Assembly: GCA_903835325.1 (NCBI GenBank)
Contig: CAILMU010000145.1
Span: forward strand, 1 to 14,568
DNA from: an uncultured Microcaldota archaeon
Lineage (GTDB): Archaea > Micrarchaeota > Micrarchaeia > Anstonellales > Bilamarchaeaceae
Direction of reading: 5' to 3'
DNA: 14,568 nt
Below, piece after piece: positions 7,319-13,443 of the stretch (within the stretch, counting starts at the first letter, position 1; every line of letters begins with the position of its first letter). The position numbers and the translations under genes are program-made. The notes under the pieces are model-generated. The model did not search any database and was not told the DNA's origin. It saw nothing but the letters and a program-made list of their open reading frames with translations.

Positions 7319-7861
7319 CTACTCCTTATGCTCGTGCGTTCCGTGCTCATGCCCTTCATGCCCGTGCGTCTCGTGTTCATGCTCTTCATGCGAGTGCGTC
7401 TCGTGCCCATGGCCCTCATGCTGGTCCTCGGCGGACATCCTCTGCATGAAATCGAACATGAAGCGGGCGCCTTCGAAGTACATGATCTGCGCCAGCTCCT
7501 GCTTCGACATCTCGCGCAGTTTCGCCTTCTCTTCTGCCCAAAGCTCCGAGAACGCGCGGCCGGTCATCTGGTCCAGGAACTTCTGGAACTGCTCTGCCAT
7601 CTTGTCGGGTGGGATTATCACGTGCGTCTTCTCCCGCACGTTCTCGGGGACGTTCTCGCCCATCTTCATGTAGCAGTCGTAGCACATATGCTCGAAATCA
7701 TCCATGTGCTCCGGATCCTTCACGCAGGAGCTGCAGAACGCGTCGTTGCCGCAGAAGCTGCATTTCACATTTTGTTGGGGCTCTTCAGGTTTCTGCTCTT
7801 CGGCTTGAATCGTCTTATTCTCGGCCTTGATCGCTTCCTTTTTCTGTTCGTTCGGTTCCAT
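7319..7861 (-). CDS. Cys/His-rich metal-binding protein between carA and carB
   Basis: A small acidic protein, 180 residues from the ATG at 7861; an ATG at 7867 would add two residues. The SD GGAGG (7874-7870) lies only 2 nt from the first ATG but 8 nt from the second, which favours 7861. After a Glu/Lys-rich N-terminus comes a zinc-finger-like block with three CxxC pairs, CSFC – CSSC – CYDC, with His residues interspersed (PEHMDDFEHMC). A helical middle follows (PDKMAEQFQKFLDQMTGRAFSELWAEEKAKLREM). The last ~30 residues are three decapeptides of the form HExHxHxTHx, 13 His in all. Zn, Ni or Cu binding is strongly suggested; the partner or role is unknown. Position between carA and carB implies co-transcription. 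It could be a metal store, a metallochaperone or a regulator. Confidence 0.88.
   Translation of the reverse strand: MEPNEQKKEAIKAENKTIQAEEQKPEEPQQNVKCSFCGNDAFCSSCVKDPEHMDDFEHMCYDCYMKMGENVPENVREKTHVIIPPDKMAEQFQKFLDQMTGRAFSELWAEEKAKLREMSKQELAQIMYFEGARFMFDFMQRMSAEDQHEGHGHETHSHEEHEHETHGHEGHEHGTHEHKE
7331..7420 (-). repeat. three 30-bp tandem repeats encoding the His-rich tail
   Basis: Units 7331-7360, 7361-7390 and 7391-7420 follow each other without a gap and share a plus-strand pattern of GTGCGT, CGTG, CAT and TTCATG or CTCATG blocks. They encode HEGHGHETHS, HEEHEHETHG and HEGHEHGTHE. The reading frame is kept exactly and most differences are single bases, so this looks like recent expansion of one 10-codon unit. 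Confidence 0.85.
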
Positions 7862-7869
7862 ATCCATAG

Positions 7870-7874
7870 CCTCC
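7870..7874 (-). promoter_or_regulatory. Shine-Dalgarno site deciding the start of the Cys/His-rich gene
   Basis: The minus strand reads AAAGGAGGCT directly before ATGGATATG. GGAGG is 2 nt from the first ATG and 8 nt from the second, so the second is the better initiator. Confidence 0.6.
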
Positions 7875-7896
7875 TTTGTTGAATATCAGCTTGTTG

Positions 7897-9018
7897 CTAA
7901 TCTTCCATCATCTCCATGAATCTGTCGAATAGGTATTTTGAATCGTGCGGGCCCGGGCAAGCTTCTGGATGGTATTGCACGGACAGGATGTTTCTTTCCT
8001 CGCACGACATCCCCTCGATGGTCTTGTCGTTGACGTTGATATGCGTGACCTCGAAGCCTTCAGGCGCCTTCCCGACCGCGAACCCGTGGTTCTGGGTAGT
8101 TATCGAGATTCTCTTGGATTCCTGTTCTATTACAGCGTGGTTGGAGCCCCGATGGCCGAACTTCAGTTTGTATGTGTCTCCTCCGAACGCATGCGCGAGG
8201 AGCTGATGGCCGAGGCAGATTCCGAAAATCGGGATTCTGGAGGCGTTTCCGGATTTCCCCCCATCGCCGCTCAGTTCGCGTATCGTTTTATGGGCGCCCG
8301 TCAAGATTGCCGGATCGCCAGGGCCGTTCGAGAGCATGATGCCGTCGGGTTTTATCGAGCGGATGTCTGATGACGGCGTGTCGTATGGGACGATATGCAC
8401 TTCGCAACCTCTCGAAACAAGCTCGCGCACGATGTTCCCTTTGGCCCCGTAATCGATGAGGGCGACGCGCTTTTTCGTTCGAGCGTTAGACTGATGGATT
8501 TGCGTTTTTTTAATGCTGACTTTCGAGACGAAATCTATTGCCGAGTAATCGAACGAGCGCGATTTCTCGAGCATTTTTTTCGTATCGAGCTCCTTATCCG
8601 AGACTGCGAGGATGGCTGGCATGACCCCTTTATCGCGGATATGGCGCACTATGAAACGCGTGTCTATCCCCTGGATGCCTGGAACGTTGTTCGATTCGAG
8701 GAATCCGTGGAGGGATTGCTCGGAATCCTTGTGCTGATAATCCGGGCTCGCGCATCTGACCACGAAACCTGCCGGATGGATTCTGCCGCTTTCGCTATCC
8801 TGCTTGTTGATGCCGTAGTTGCCGATGAGCGGGTACGTCATGAGGAGTATCTGCCCGCCATAGCTCGGGTCTGTCAGGGCTTCCTGGTATCCCATCATCG
8901 AGGTGTTGAAGACCAGCTCGCCTATCGCTTCGGTTTTGGCTCCGAAACCGATGCCATGCAGGATGGTGCCGTCCTGCATCACTAGGGCTGCCTTGAGTTC
9001 TTGTTTTTCATCTTTCAT
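7897..9018 (-). CDS. carA: carbamoyl-phosphate synthase small subunit (glutaminase)
   Basis: CarA hydrolyses glutamine and passes ammonia to CarB. The 373-residue length is normal. The N-terminal CPSase_sm_chain domain shows GELVFNTSMMGYQEALTDPSY and the loop IGNYGIN. The C-terminal class I glutamine amidotransferase domain has the nucleophile elbow GICLGHQ (Cys268), LSNGPGDP at 229-236 and the catalytic pair in YHPEA (His350, Glu352), so the triad is intact. A short Gly/Ser-rich insertion (about residues 251-260) precedes the elbow. The ATG at 9018 has a TATA element centred ~36 bp upstream, implying a leader of about 10 nt; Met14 is an alternative start but the N-terminal strand would be shortened. 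It is the first gene of a minus-strand cluster; the metal-binding gene follows after about 30 bp. Confidence 0.97.
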   Translation of the reverse strand: MKDEKQELKAALVMQDGTILHGIGFGAKTEAIGELVFNTSMMGYQEALTDPSYGGQILLMTYPLIGNYGINKQDSESGRIHPAGFVVRCASPDYQHKDSEQSLHGFLESNNVPGIQGIDTRFIVRHIRDKGVMPAILAVSDKELDTKKMLEKSRSFDYSAIDFVSKVSIKKTQIHQSNARTKKRVALIDYGAKGNIVRELVSRGCEVHIVPYDTPSSDIRSIKPDGIMLSNGPGDPAILTGAHKTIRELSGDGGKSGNASRIPIFGICLGHQLLAHAFGGDTYKLKFGHRGSNHAVIEQESKRISITTQNHGFAVGKAPEGFEVTHINVNDKTIEGMSCEERNILSVQYHPEACPGPHDSKYLFDRFMEMMED

Positions 9019-9049
9019 GAAGAATCAGAAAATGATATGGAATGGCAGA

Positions 9050-9058
9050 ATTTATAAT
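9050..9058 (-). promoter_or_regulatory. TATA box of the carA operon
   Basis: The minus strand reads ATTATAAAT here. Typical archaeal spacing would place the transcription start near 9028, about 10 nt before the carA ATG. The 162-bp gap 9019-9180 holds this element and the promoter and SD of the divergent small gene; nothing else is recognised in it. Confidence 0.6.
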
Positions 9059-9117
9059 CAATTCCAATACATCTGAACGCGCCGTAAAAATGTTCTGTGG
9101 TTCGAGGTGTCATTCTC

Positions 9118-9126
9118 TTTTTTAAA
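9118..9126 (+). promoter_or_regulatory. putative TATA box of the 156-residue orphan gene
   Basis: TTTTTTAAA here would give a transcription start near 9148 and a leader of about 30 nt, which would contain the strong SD AGGAGGG at 9168-9174. Confidence 0.4.
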
Positions 9127-9180
9127 CATTTTGTCCCAAAGTCGCTAATAGCATCGTTTCCACTATCAGGAGGGATACTT

Positions 9181-9651
9181 ATGGCGAACATTGATATGAA
9201 GCAATTGACGAAGAAAGTCGAGAGGAATGCGCGGGCGGGGATTCCGAAGAATATTAAGGGCGACGAGAGGGCCCAGCTAGTGGAAGCCAAGATCGCTGAG
9301 AAGATGCGGACAATACACAAGGAGCTCGCGCGCTTCAAGGAAGTCATGCGCCCATCAGACACGGAGCTCAGGATAAGGAGCTCGAACCAGAGATCGAACC
9401 TCGAGGGTGATATCGCATATGGAAGGGCGAGCGAGAACCCCAAGCTCCACGTCTATCAGGACCGTATAGAGAAGAGGCAGCTCGATGAGAGCGACTACAA
9501 CTGGCTTGTGGTGGATGGCAGCCCGAGTCCGCATTCTAGCGCCTATACCGGCACCCCGTCCTGCGACGCTGTTACCATCTTAAAGCGCGCTGAGAGTTCC
9601 GGCAGGATTTCAGAAAAGGCCTGGAAAGCTGCGAGCGAGAGAAAAGATTAG
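9181..9651 (+). CDS. small charged orphan protein
   Basis: A 156-residue protein with no signal peptide or membrane segment. The start at 9181 is set by the strong SD AGGAGGG at 9168-9174, 6 nt upstream; the frame is open back to 9097, but that stretch is promoter-like. The N-terminal half (residues 5-60) is basic and helical, with many Lys/Arg/Glu and a possible coiled-coil stretch (AQLVEAKIAEKMRTIHKELARFKEVM). The C-terminal half is more mixed, with NWLVVDGSPSPHSSAYTGTPS and a helical end. A cytosolic RNA- or protein-binding role is conceivable, but I recognise no family. It is divergent from carA and convergent with the carbamoyltransferase gene. Confidence 0.8.
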   Translation: MANIDMKQLTKKVERNARAGIPKNIKGDERAQLVEAKIAEKMRTIHKELARFKEVMRPSDTELRIRSSNQRSNLEGDIAYGRASENPKLHVYQDRIEKRQLDESDYNWLVVDGSPSPHSSAYTGTPSCDAVTILKRAESSGRISEKAWKAASERKD

Positions 9652-9670
9652 ATACCGGATTGCTTAATTC

Positions 9671-9687
9671 GGCAATTGCCATTTTTC
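9671..9687 (+). terminator. possible terminator of the orphan gene
   Basis: The perfect palindrome GGCAATTGCC (9671-9680) is followed at once by ATTTTTC, 20 bp after the stop codon. Archaeal termination depends mainly on the T-run. This one is short and overlaps the stop codon of the convergent carbamoyltransferase gene, so the call is weak. Confidence 0.35.
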
Positions 9688-10612
9688 ATTGCCCTATCAG
9701 CTTGACCAGCAGCGCCATCTGAGCCCACATGCGGTTCTCGGCCTGGTCGAAAGCGAGCGAGCGCTCGCCGCGCAACCCGTATTCGTCAATCTCATAGCCG
9801 ATATGCGCCGGCATGTCATGCATGGAATTGGCCTGAGGCCCGGCCCGCTCCAGCATCGCCCGATTCAGCTGGTAAGCCATGAAAATCTTCTCGCGCCTCG
9901 CTTTCTCAGGAGCGAATTTCGGGTCGTTGAAATATTCCATGTTGACCCAGGTGTCGGTGTACAATATATCCGCTCCTTTCACCGCTTTCTCGATATCCGG
10001 CTCCTCCTTATAGTGGCCGGTCTTCTTCACCGTCTCGAGCTCTTCCCGGTCCAGGCTCTCCGGATCCTTCTCAGGCGCGCAGAGCGTGAAATCAGCGCCA
10101 GTCATCGAGCATGCGTAAGAGAGCGAGTTGCTGACATTGTTCCCTATCCCGAGATAGACGACCTTGACGCCCTTCAGCTTCCCTTTCTTCTCCTTTATCG
10201 TCATGACATCGGCCAATGCCTGGCATGGGTGGTATCTCTCGCACAACCCGTTTATCACCGGCACGCGGGAAGCGTTCGGGCCTGCCATTGTGGCGACAGT
10301 TTCGTGCTTCATGGGCCTGACCATGATGGCGTCGGCGTATCTGGAGATGACCTTCGCTTCATCGGGTATCCCCCCTATAGAGAGTTGGGTCGTCCTCCAG
10401 TCGACGAAAATCCCGTGGCCTCCGAGTTTTGTCATCCCTGTCTCGAACGACAATCTCGTCCTGGTCGAGGTCTTCTGGAATATCATGGCAAGCGTTTTGC
10501 CTTTTAACGCCTGCGAATATTTCGAAGGATCCTTCTTCATGGCTATTCCAAGATCCACAATGGACTCTATCCACTTCCCATCCATGCCTTTCAATGCCAA
10601 TACGTGCTGCAT
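9686..10612 (-). CDS. argF: ornithine-carbamoyltransferase-like enzyme, atypical acceptor site
   Basis: A 308-residue member of the aspartate/ornithine carbamoyltransferase family, which transfers the carbamoyl group of carbamoyl phosphate to an amino group. The phosphate-binding motif STRTR (49-53), Arg99 in AIMVRP, HPCQ (128-131) and Arg294 in AENRMWAQ are all present, so carbamoyl phosphate binding looks intact. Overall the sequence is closer to OTC than to aspartate transcarbamoylase (FDQAENR end; no HPLPR). The acceptor side is odd: the OTC motif HCLP reads HDMP, putting Asp266 where OTC has its ornithine-contacting Cys, and the DxWVSMG loop reads DTWVNME (220-226), losing the Ser and Gly. 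The acceptor could be ornithine bound differently or another amine. An SD-like GAGAGG lies about 9 nt before the ATG. carAB nearby would supply the substrate; no argG or argH is visible. Confidence 0.88.
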   Translation of the reverse strand: MQHVLALKGMDGKWIESIVDLGIAMKKDPSKYSQALKGKTLAMIFQKTSTRTRLSFETGMTKLGGHGIFVDWRTTQLSIGGIPDEAKVISRYADAIMVRPMKHETVATMAGPNASRVPVINGLCERYHPCQALADVMTIKEKKGKLKGVKVVYLGIGNNVSNSLSYACSMTGADFTLCAPEKDPESLDREELETVKKTGHYKEEPDIEKAVKGADILYTDTWVNMEYFNDPKFAPEKARREKIFMAYQLNRAMLERAGPQANSMHDMPAHIGYEIDEYGLRGERSLAFDQAENRMWAQMALLVKLIGQ

Positions 10613-10646
10613 AACATACCGCCTCTCGTTCTGTCTTTCGCTCGAA

Positions 10647-10660
10647 CTAATTAATTATTA
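10647..10660 (-). promoter_or_regulatory. putative TATA region of the carbamoyltransferase gene
   Basis: The minus strand reads TAATAATTAATTAG, about 35-48 bp before the ATG at 10612. This implies a short leader that would include the SD-like GAGAGG. The 164-bp gap 10613-10776 otherwise holds only the divergent promoter of the next gene. Confidence 0.5.
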
Positions 10661-10726
10661 AGAACCAGAAATCGCTTTCGATGACGATATTAATAAGGTT
10701 TTGGAATCCGGCGCCCGATATGCTAA

Positions 10727-10736
10727 TTATTATAAA
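10727..10736 (+). promoter_or_regulatory. putative TATA box of the 277-residue lipoprotein gene
   Basis: TTATTATAAA here would place the transcription start near 10757, leaving a leader of about 20 nt that contains the SD GGAGG at 10768-10772. Confidence 0.5.
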
Positions 10737-10776
10737 CACAACGTTACACTAAAAACAATAATAATCAGGAGGATGG

Positions 10777-11610
10777 ATGATACTCATGAGAGATCTCGCT
10801 AGAAAGACTGTCTGCGGAGCGGCAATGGTCGCCGGGCTCCATGGATGCGCCAGCACGAACGCGCCGATGCCGGCCGTAGAAGGGATAAAGGAGAATTTCG
10901 ATGCTTATGTCAGGCTCCCCTCAGAATGCAAGGAAGAGAGGGGGTATGCCTCATGCAAGGTGAATTCAGGCCAGCCTATCAGGATATACGGGATGGATGC
11001 AGAGGTATCCATCGCGGATGGCAGGCCGAGACTCGAACTCAAGGACGGGAAGGACCATTCATCCGTCTGGAACAGCGCTATGGAGCGCCTCTCGTTCATG
11101 CACGGCGACTGGAGCTATGATGCCAGGATAATCATGTCGGCGTTAGGCCAGACAGGAGCTATCGAATTCGTGAACGGCCAGACCGTGAAGAACGAATCTG
11201 CCTTCAGCGGCAGCATGTCTTTCATGATAACCAAGATAGCGCCAGTGATCGATTGCGGGGGCAAAAAGACGCAGATGGTGCGTGAGAGGACAGAGTCATA
11301 TTACCCCGATACCCGCAGGATTCTCGGGAACGACGCCCACATGTCGATAAGCGTCTCCCCTGACGGGGATTCCATCGAGATACGGTTTTTCGCGCGCGTT
11401 TGCGAGACCCGCAAAGGGACGGATGCATGCAAAGAACCGAAAGAGCCGCAGAAACACCAGGTCAAAGAGGGCGAAGCCGCACGATTCTCTTCGAAAGAGA
11501 CGGACAAGGCGGTTTATGTGGAGCAGATATTCACGGACAAGGGCGGGCAGGACGTCCCGCACGCGAGCCTCGTGATATTCAAGAGGCCAGAGGACTGCAA
11601 GGGCATCTGA
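10777..11610 (+). CDS. putative lipoprotein, Cys-containing, unknown function
   Basis: A 277-residue protein. The N-terminus is a short basic region (RDLARK), a hydrophobic run and Cys24 in LHGC, a lipobox with an unusual His at -2, so lipid anchoring is probable rather than certain. The mature part starts with Ala/Pro-rich sequence and then looks beta-rich, with several Cys (SECKEER..ASC, IDCGG, RVCETRKGTDAC, EDCKGI) that could form disulfides outside the cell. Motifs such as MSISVSPDGDSIEIRFFARVC suggest strands, but I recognise no domain. An SD GGAGG (10768-10772) lies 4 nt before the ATG at 10777; an in-frame ATG at 10786 is a possible alternative that keeps the signal peptide. It is divergent from the carbamoyltransferase gene and convergent with the zinc-ribbon gene. 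Confidence 0.82.
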   Translation: MILMRDLARKTVCGAAMVAGLHGCASTNAPMPAVEGIKENFDAYVRLPSECKEERGYASCKVNSGQPIRIYGMDAEVSIADGRPRLELKDGKDHSSVWNSAMERLSFMHGDWSYDARIIMSALGQTGAIEFVNGQTVKNESAFSGSMSFMITKIAPVIDCGGKKTQMVRERTESYYPDTRRILGNDAHMSISVSPDGDSIEIRFFARVCETRKGTDACKEPKEPQKHQVKEGEAARFSSKETDKAVYVEQIFTDKGGQDVPHASLVIFKRPEDCKGI

Positions 11611-11629
11611 GAGGACGAACATAGAACCT

Positions 11630-11720
11630 ATTCTTTCTTCTTTTTCCAGATTTTCCCGCTTTTATTCGCTTTTTTCCTCGCTTTTTTTCTTTCCCGCTTT
11701 CTTCCCGCTCTCTTCCGTAT
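11630..11720 (+). terminator. T-tract terminator region of the lipoprotein gene
   Basis: Downstream of the stop at 11610 the plus strand carries repeated T-tracts (TTCTTTTTCC around 11639-11648, TTTTTTCC around 11670-11677, CTTTTTTTC around 11681-11689). These are typical archaeal T-rich termination signals. From 11662 on, the same bases encode the Lys-rich tail of the minus-strand zinc-ribbon protein. Confidence 0.55.
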
Positions 11721-11904
11721 TCTTTTTCCCGATTCCTTCGATATCCATGGAGAGCGGAAGCCCCTGGTACCCGCACCTGGGGCAGACTATCCCTATCCCT
11801 GCGCTCTCGATTCGCCAGTCGCTGATGCCCCCTGAACTGAAATAGTCGGCCGCTTCGACCGGCCTCTTGCATTTCGGGCAGAACACGACCTGGGTCTTTG
11901 CCAT
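11662..11904 (-). CDS. small zinc-ribbon protein with Lys-rich tail
   Basis: An 80-residue protein with two knuckles, CPKC near residue 9 and CPRC near residue 41, that together form a four-Cys zinc ribbon. The core is followed by a low-complexity basic/acidic tail (KKNTEESGKKAGKKKSEEKSE), probably disordered. Such ribbons in archaea often bind nucleic acid, ribosomal or transcription partners, but no specific family is claimed. The ATG at 11904 has a T/A-rich element TTTTTAAATG centred ~26 bp upstream on its strand, fitting a leaderless transcript. The gene is divergent from the L1 operon, with a 95-bp gap that holds both promoters, so co-regulation with translation genes is plausible but inferred. 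Confidence 0.8.
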   Translation of the reverse strand: MAKTQVVFCPKCKRPVEAADYFSSGGISDWRIESAGIGIVCPRCGYQGLPLSMDIEGIGKKNTEESGKKAGKKKSEEKSE

Positions 11905-11924
11905 GGATTGGTACGGGACGGATT

Positions 11925-11935
11925 CATTTAAAAAC
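11925..11935. promoter_or_regulatory. shared or overlapping TATA element of two divergent genes
   Basis: The plus strand reads ATTTAAAAA and the minus strand TTTTTAAAT. On the minus strand the element is about 26 bp before the zinc-ribbon ATG at 11904. On the plus strand it would start the ribosomal operon near 11957, giving a leader of about 43 nt. No other TATA-like sequence of similar quality lies in this gap. Confidence 0.55.
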
Positions 11936-11969
11936 CGATTCCCGCTAATATCTCGAATACCCGTCGGTA

Positions 11970-11985
11970 CTACTCTGGAGAGTAG
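11970..11985 (+). promoter_or_regulatory. leader hairpin overlapping the L1 SD
   Basis: CTACTCTGGAGAGTAG is a perfect inverted repeat (7-bp arms, GG centre; as RNA, a 6-bp stem with a UGGA loop). Its 3' arm runs into the SD sequence AGGAGGG (11984-11990) that precedes the L1 ATG at 12000. Folding could partly mask ribosome binding. L1 is a known autogenous translational repressor in archaea and bacteria, but this hairpin has not been shown here to be its target. Confidence 0.5.
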
Positions 11986-11999
11986 GAGGGCTGATTTGT

Positions 12000-12632
12000 A
12001 TGGATAAGAAGAAACTTGCAGACGCCATAAACAAGGCCTTGGAGGATAAAGGCAAGAAGAAGTTCAAGCAGAGCGTGGAGCTCATCATCAACATGAGAGG
12101 CATCGATTTCTCGAAATCCGAGCACAGGCTCAACCTGGATGTCATACTCCCCAAAGGCAAAGGCGGAAAGGAGCTGAAATCCGCCGTCTTCGCCGACCAG
12201 CAGGTCGGGGATGGAGCGAGGAGGGCTGGTGCAGACCTCATCATCACGCCGGATCAGATACCGCTATACTCCGAGAAGGAGAAGCTGAACGACCTGGTCA
12301 ACAACTATTTCCTGCTCGCGCAGCCGAACCTGATGGGTTCGGTCGCTAAATCATTGGGTGCGGTCTTGGGCCGCAAGGGAAAGCTGCCAAGGCCGATAAC
12401 AGGGGACATCAAAGGGCTCATAGAGAGGTCGAAAAGCACGGTCAGGATAACGACCAAAGGCAAGTGCCTCCCGACAGCGCAGGTGTTCATAGGGACAGAG
12501 GCCATGAAGGCCGAGGACCTGCTCGAGAACGCGGAAGCGGCGTACGAAGTCGTGAAGAACAAGGTGAATGAAGGGAACGTCAAATCGGTGTACGTCAAAC
12601 TGACGATGGGCAGGCCTGCGAGGGCCGTCTGA
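12000..12632 (+). CDS. rpl1: 50S ribosomal protein uL1
   Basis: A 210-residue uL1, normal for archaea, forming the L1 stalk of the large subunit that guides tRNA exit. Recognisable parts are the N-terminal helix with KKKFKQSVELIINMRGIDFSKSEHRLNLDVILPKG, the middle domain with GADLIITPDQI and PNLMGSVAKSLGAVLGRKGKLPRPI, and the C-terminal return of domain I ending in VKLTMGRPARAV. The LGRKGKLPRP segment is the family signature. The ATG at 12000 is preceded by AGGAGGG with a 9-nt spacer and by a hairpin in the leader. It is first in the L1–L10–P1 operon, whose gene order matches other archaea. Confidence 0.97.
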   Translation: MDKKKLADAINKALEDKGKKKFKQSVELIINMRGIDFSKSEHRLNLDVILPKGKGGKELKSAVFADQQVGDGARRAGADLIITPDQIPLYSEKEKLNDLVNNYFLLAQPNLMGSVAKSLGAVLGRKGKLPRPITGDIKGLIERSKSTVRITTKGKCLPTAQVFIGTEAMKAEDLLENAEAAYEVVKNKVNEGNVKSVYVKLTMGRPARAV

Positions 12633-12645
12633 ATCGGTGATTTAT

Positions 12646-13434
12646 ATGGTCTACAAGATTGACACTAACAAAAAGACAGTGAAGAAGAAGATAGAGCAGG
12701 TGCACACGGCTGTTGCCGACATGAAGAAGTTCAAGACTATCGCCATGCTGGACCTGAGGAAGCTCCCCACTGCGCTTTTCCAGAACCTGAGGAAACGCAT
12801 CCGCACAGACGGCGGTGTCGTCCTGGTGCTGAAAAAACCGGTGATAGAGCGCGTCCTGCAGTCCAACAAGAGGTTGTCGGACAAGGCAAAGGAATGCGAC
12901 AAGCCGGTCGCGCTGATATTCACGAACATGACGCCCTATGGGATAAACAGCTTCTTCAAGACGAACAAGAAGAAGAGGGCGGCAAAAGTCGGCGAAGAGG
13001 CCATCCTGGACATCATCGTCCCGGAAGGCGAGACCGACCTTCCTGCAGGGCCTGCATTGTCCGAACTCAAGGCAGCCGGGCTGAATGTCGCGATCAAAGC
13101 GGGGAAGATAGCGGTCAACAAGGACAGCACCGTCGCGAAGAAGGGGGATAAGCTGACAGTCCAGAAGGTCAAGGCCCTCCAGTCGCTCGGCATCATGCCC
13201 TTCGAGACGGCGGCGACCATGATATTCGCCTACGACGGCGAATACATATACAGCAAGGAGATACTGGATATCGGGGATACGATAAATGCGGATCTCGCAT
13301 ACTGCATCTCCCAGGCGGTCAACCTGTCCATTAATTCAGGAACATATTCATCAAGCTCGATAGAGCAGCTTCTCGTCTCTGCATTACGGCAGAGCTCGGC
13401 TCTTGACAGTTTGAGCGCAAAGAAAGAAGGTTGA
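12646..13434 (+). CDS. rplP0: 50S ribosomal protein uL10 (P0), short form
   Basis: The stalk base protein, which binds 23S rRNA and carries P1 dimers that recruit translation GTPases. The rRNA-binding N-terminal domain (KKIEQVHTAVADMKKFKTIAMLDLRKLPTALFQNLRKRIR), the archaeal insertion domain (VPEGETDLPAGPALSELKAAGLNVAIKAGKIAV) and the return (LQSLGIMPFETAATMIFAYDGEYIYSKEIL) are all clear. The protein is 262 residues long and stops after helices ending SALRQSSALDSLSAKKEG. The long acidic tail with a terminal GLGALFG-type motif, usual in archaeal P0, is missing. The ATG at 12646 is chosen over the GTG at 12637 because GGTGA (12636-12640) is a well-placed SD. It starts 13 bp after the L1 stop. 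Confidence 0.95.
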   Translation: MVYKIDTNKKTVKKKIEQVHTAVADMKKFKTIAMLDLRKLPTALFQNLRKRIRTDGGVVLVLKKPVIERVLQSNKRLSDKAKECDKPVALIFTNMTPYGINSFFKTNKKKRAAKVGEEAILDIIVPEGETDLPAGPALSELKAAGLNVAIKAGKIAVNKDSTVAKKGDKLTVQKVKALQSLGIMPFETAATMIFAYDGEYIYSKEILDIGDTINADLAYCISQAVNLSINSGTYSSSSIEQLLVSALRQSSALDSLSAKKEG

Positions 13435-13443
13435 GGTGTTGAA

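Noticed and set aside
7331..7420. 30-bp repeats considered as a CRISPR array
   Set aside because: The units are contiguous with no spacers, and they encode an in-frame His-rich tail.
7286..7882. Plus-strand open frame giving a hydrophobic 198-residue protein
   Set aside because: It is the antisense of the Cys/His-rich gene; its apparent membrane segments come from the repeat bases. The minus-strand frame has an SD, CxxC motifs and operon context.
9015..9443. Minus-strand open frame overlapping the carA promoter
   Set aside because: It covers the promoter and most of the SD-supported plus-strand gene at 9181, and has no conserved features.
9671..9680. Palindrome GGCAATTGCC considered as an operator
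   Set aside because: It lies between two convergent stop codons, not near a start; it may aid termination at most.
348..11610. Possible homology between the 315- and 277-residue lipoproteins
   Set aside because: Both seem beta-rich with an N-terminal Cys, but no shared motif or aligned Cys pattern could be found by eye.
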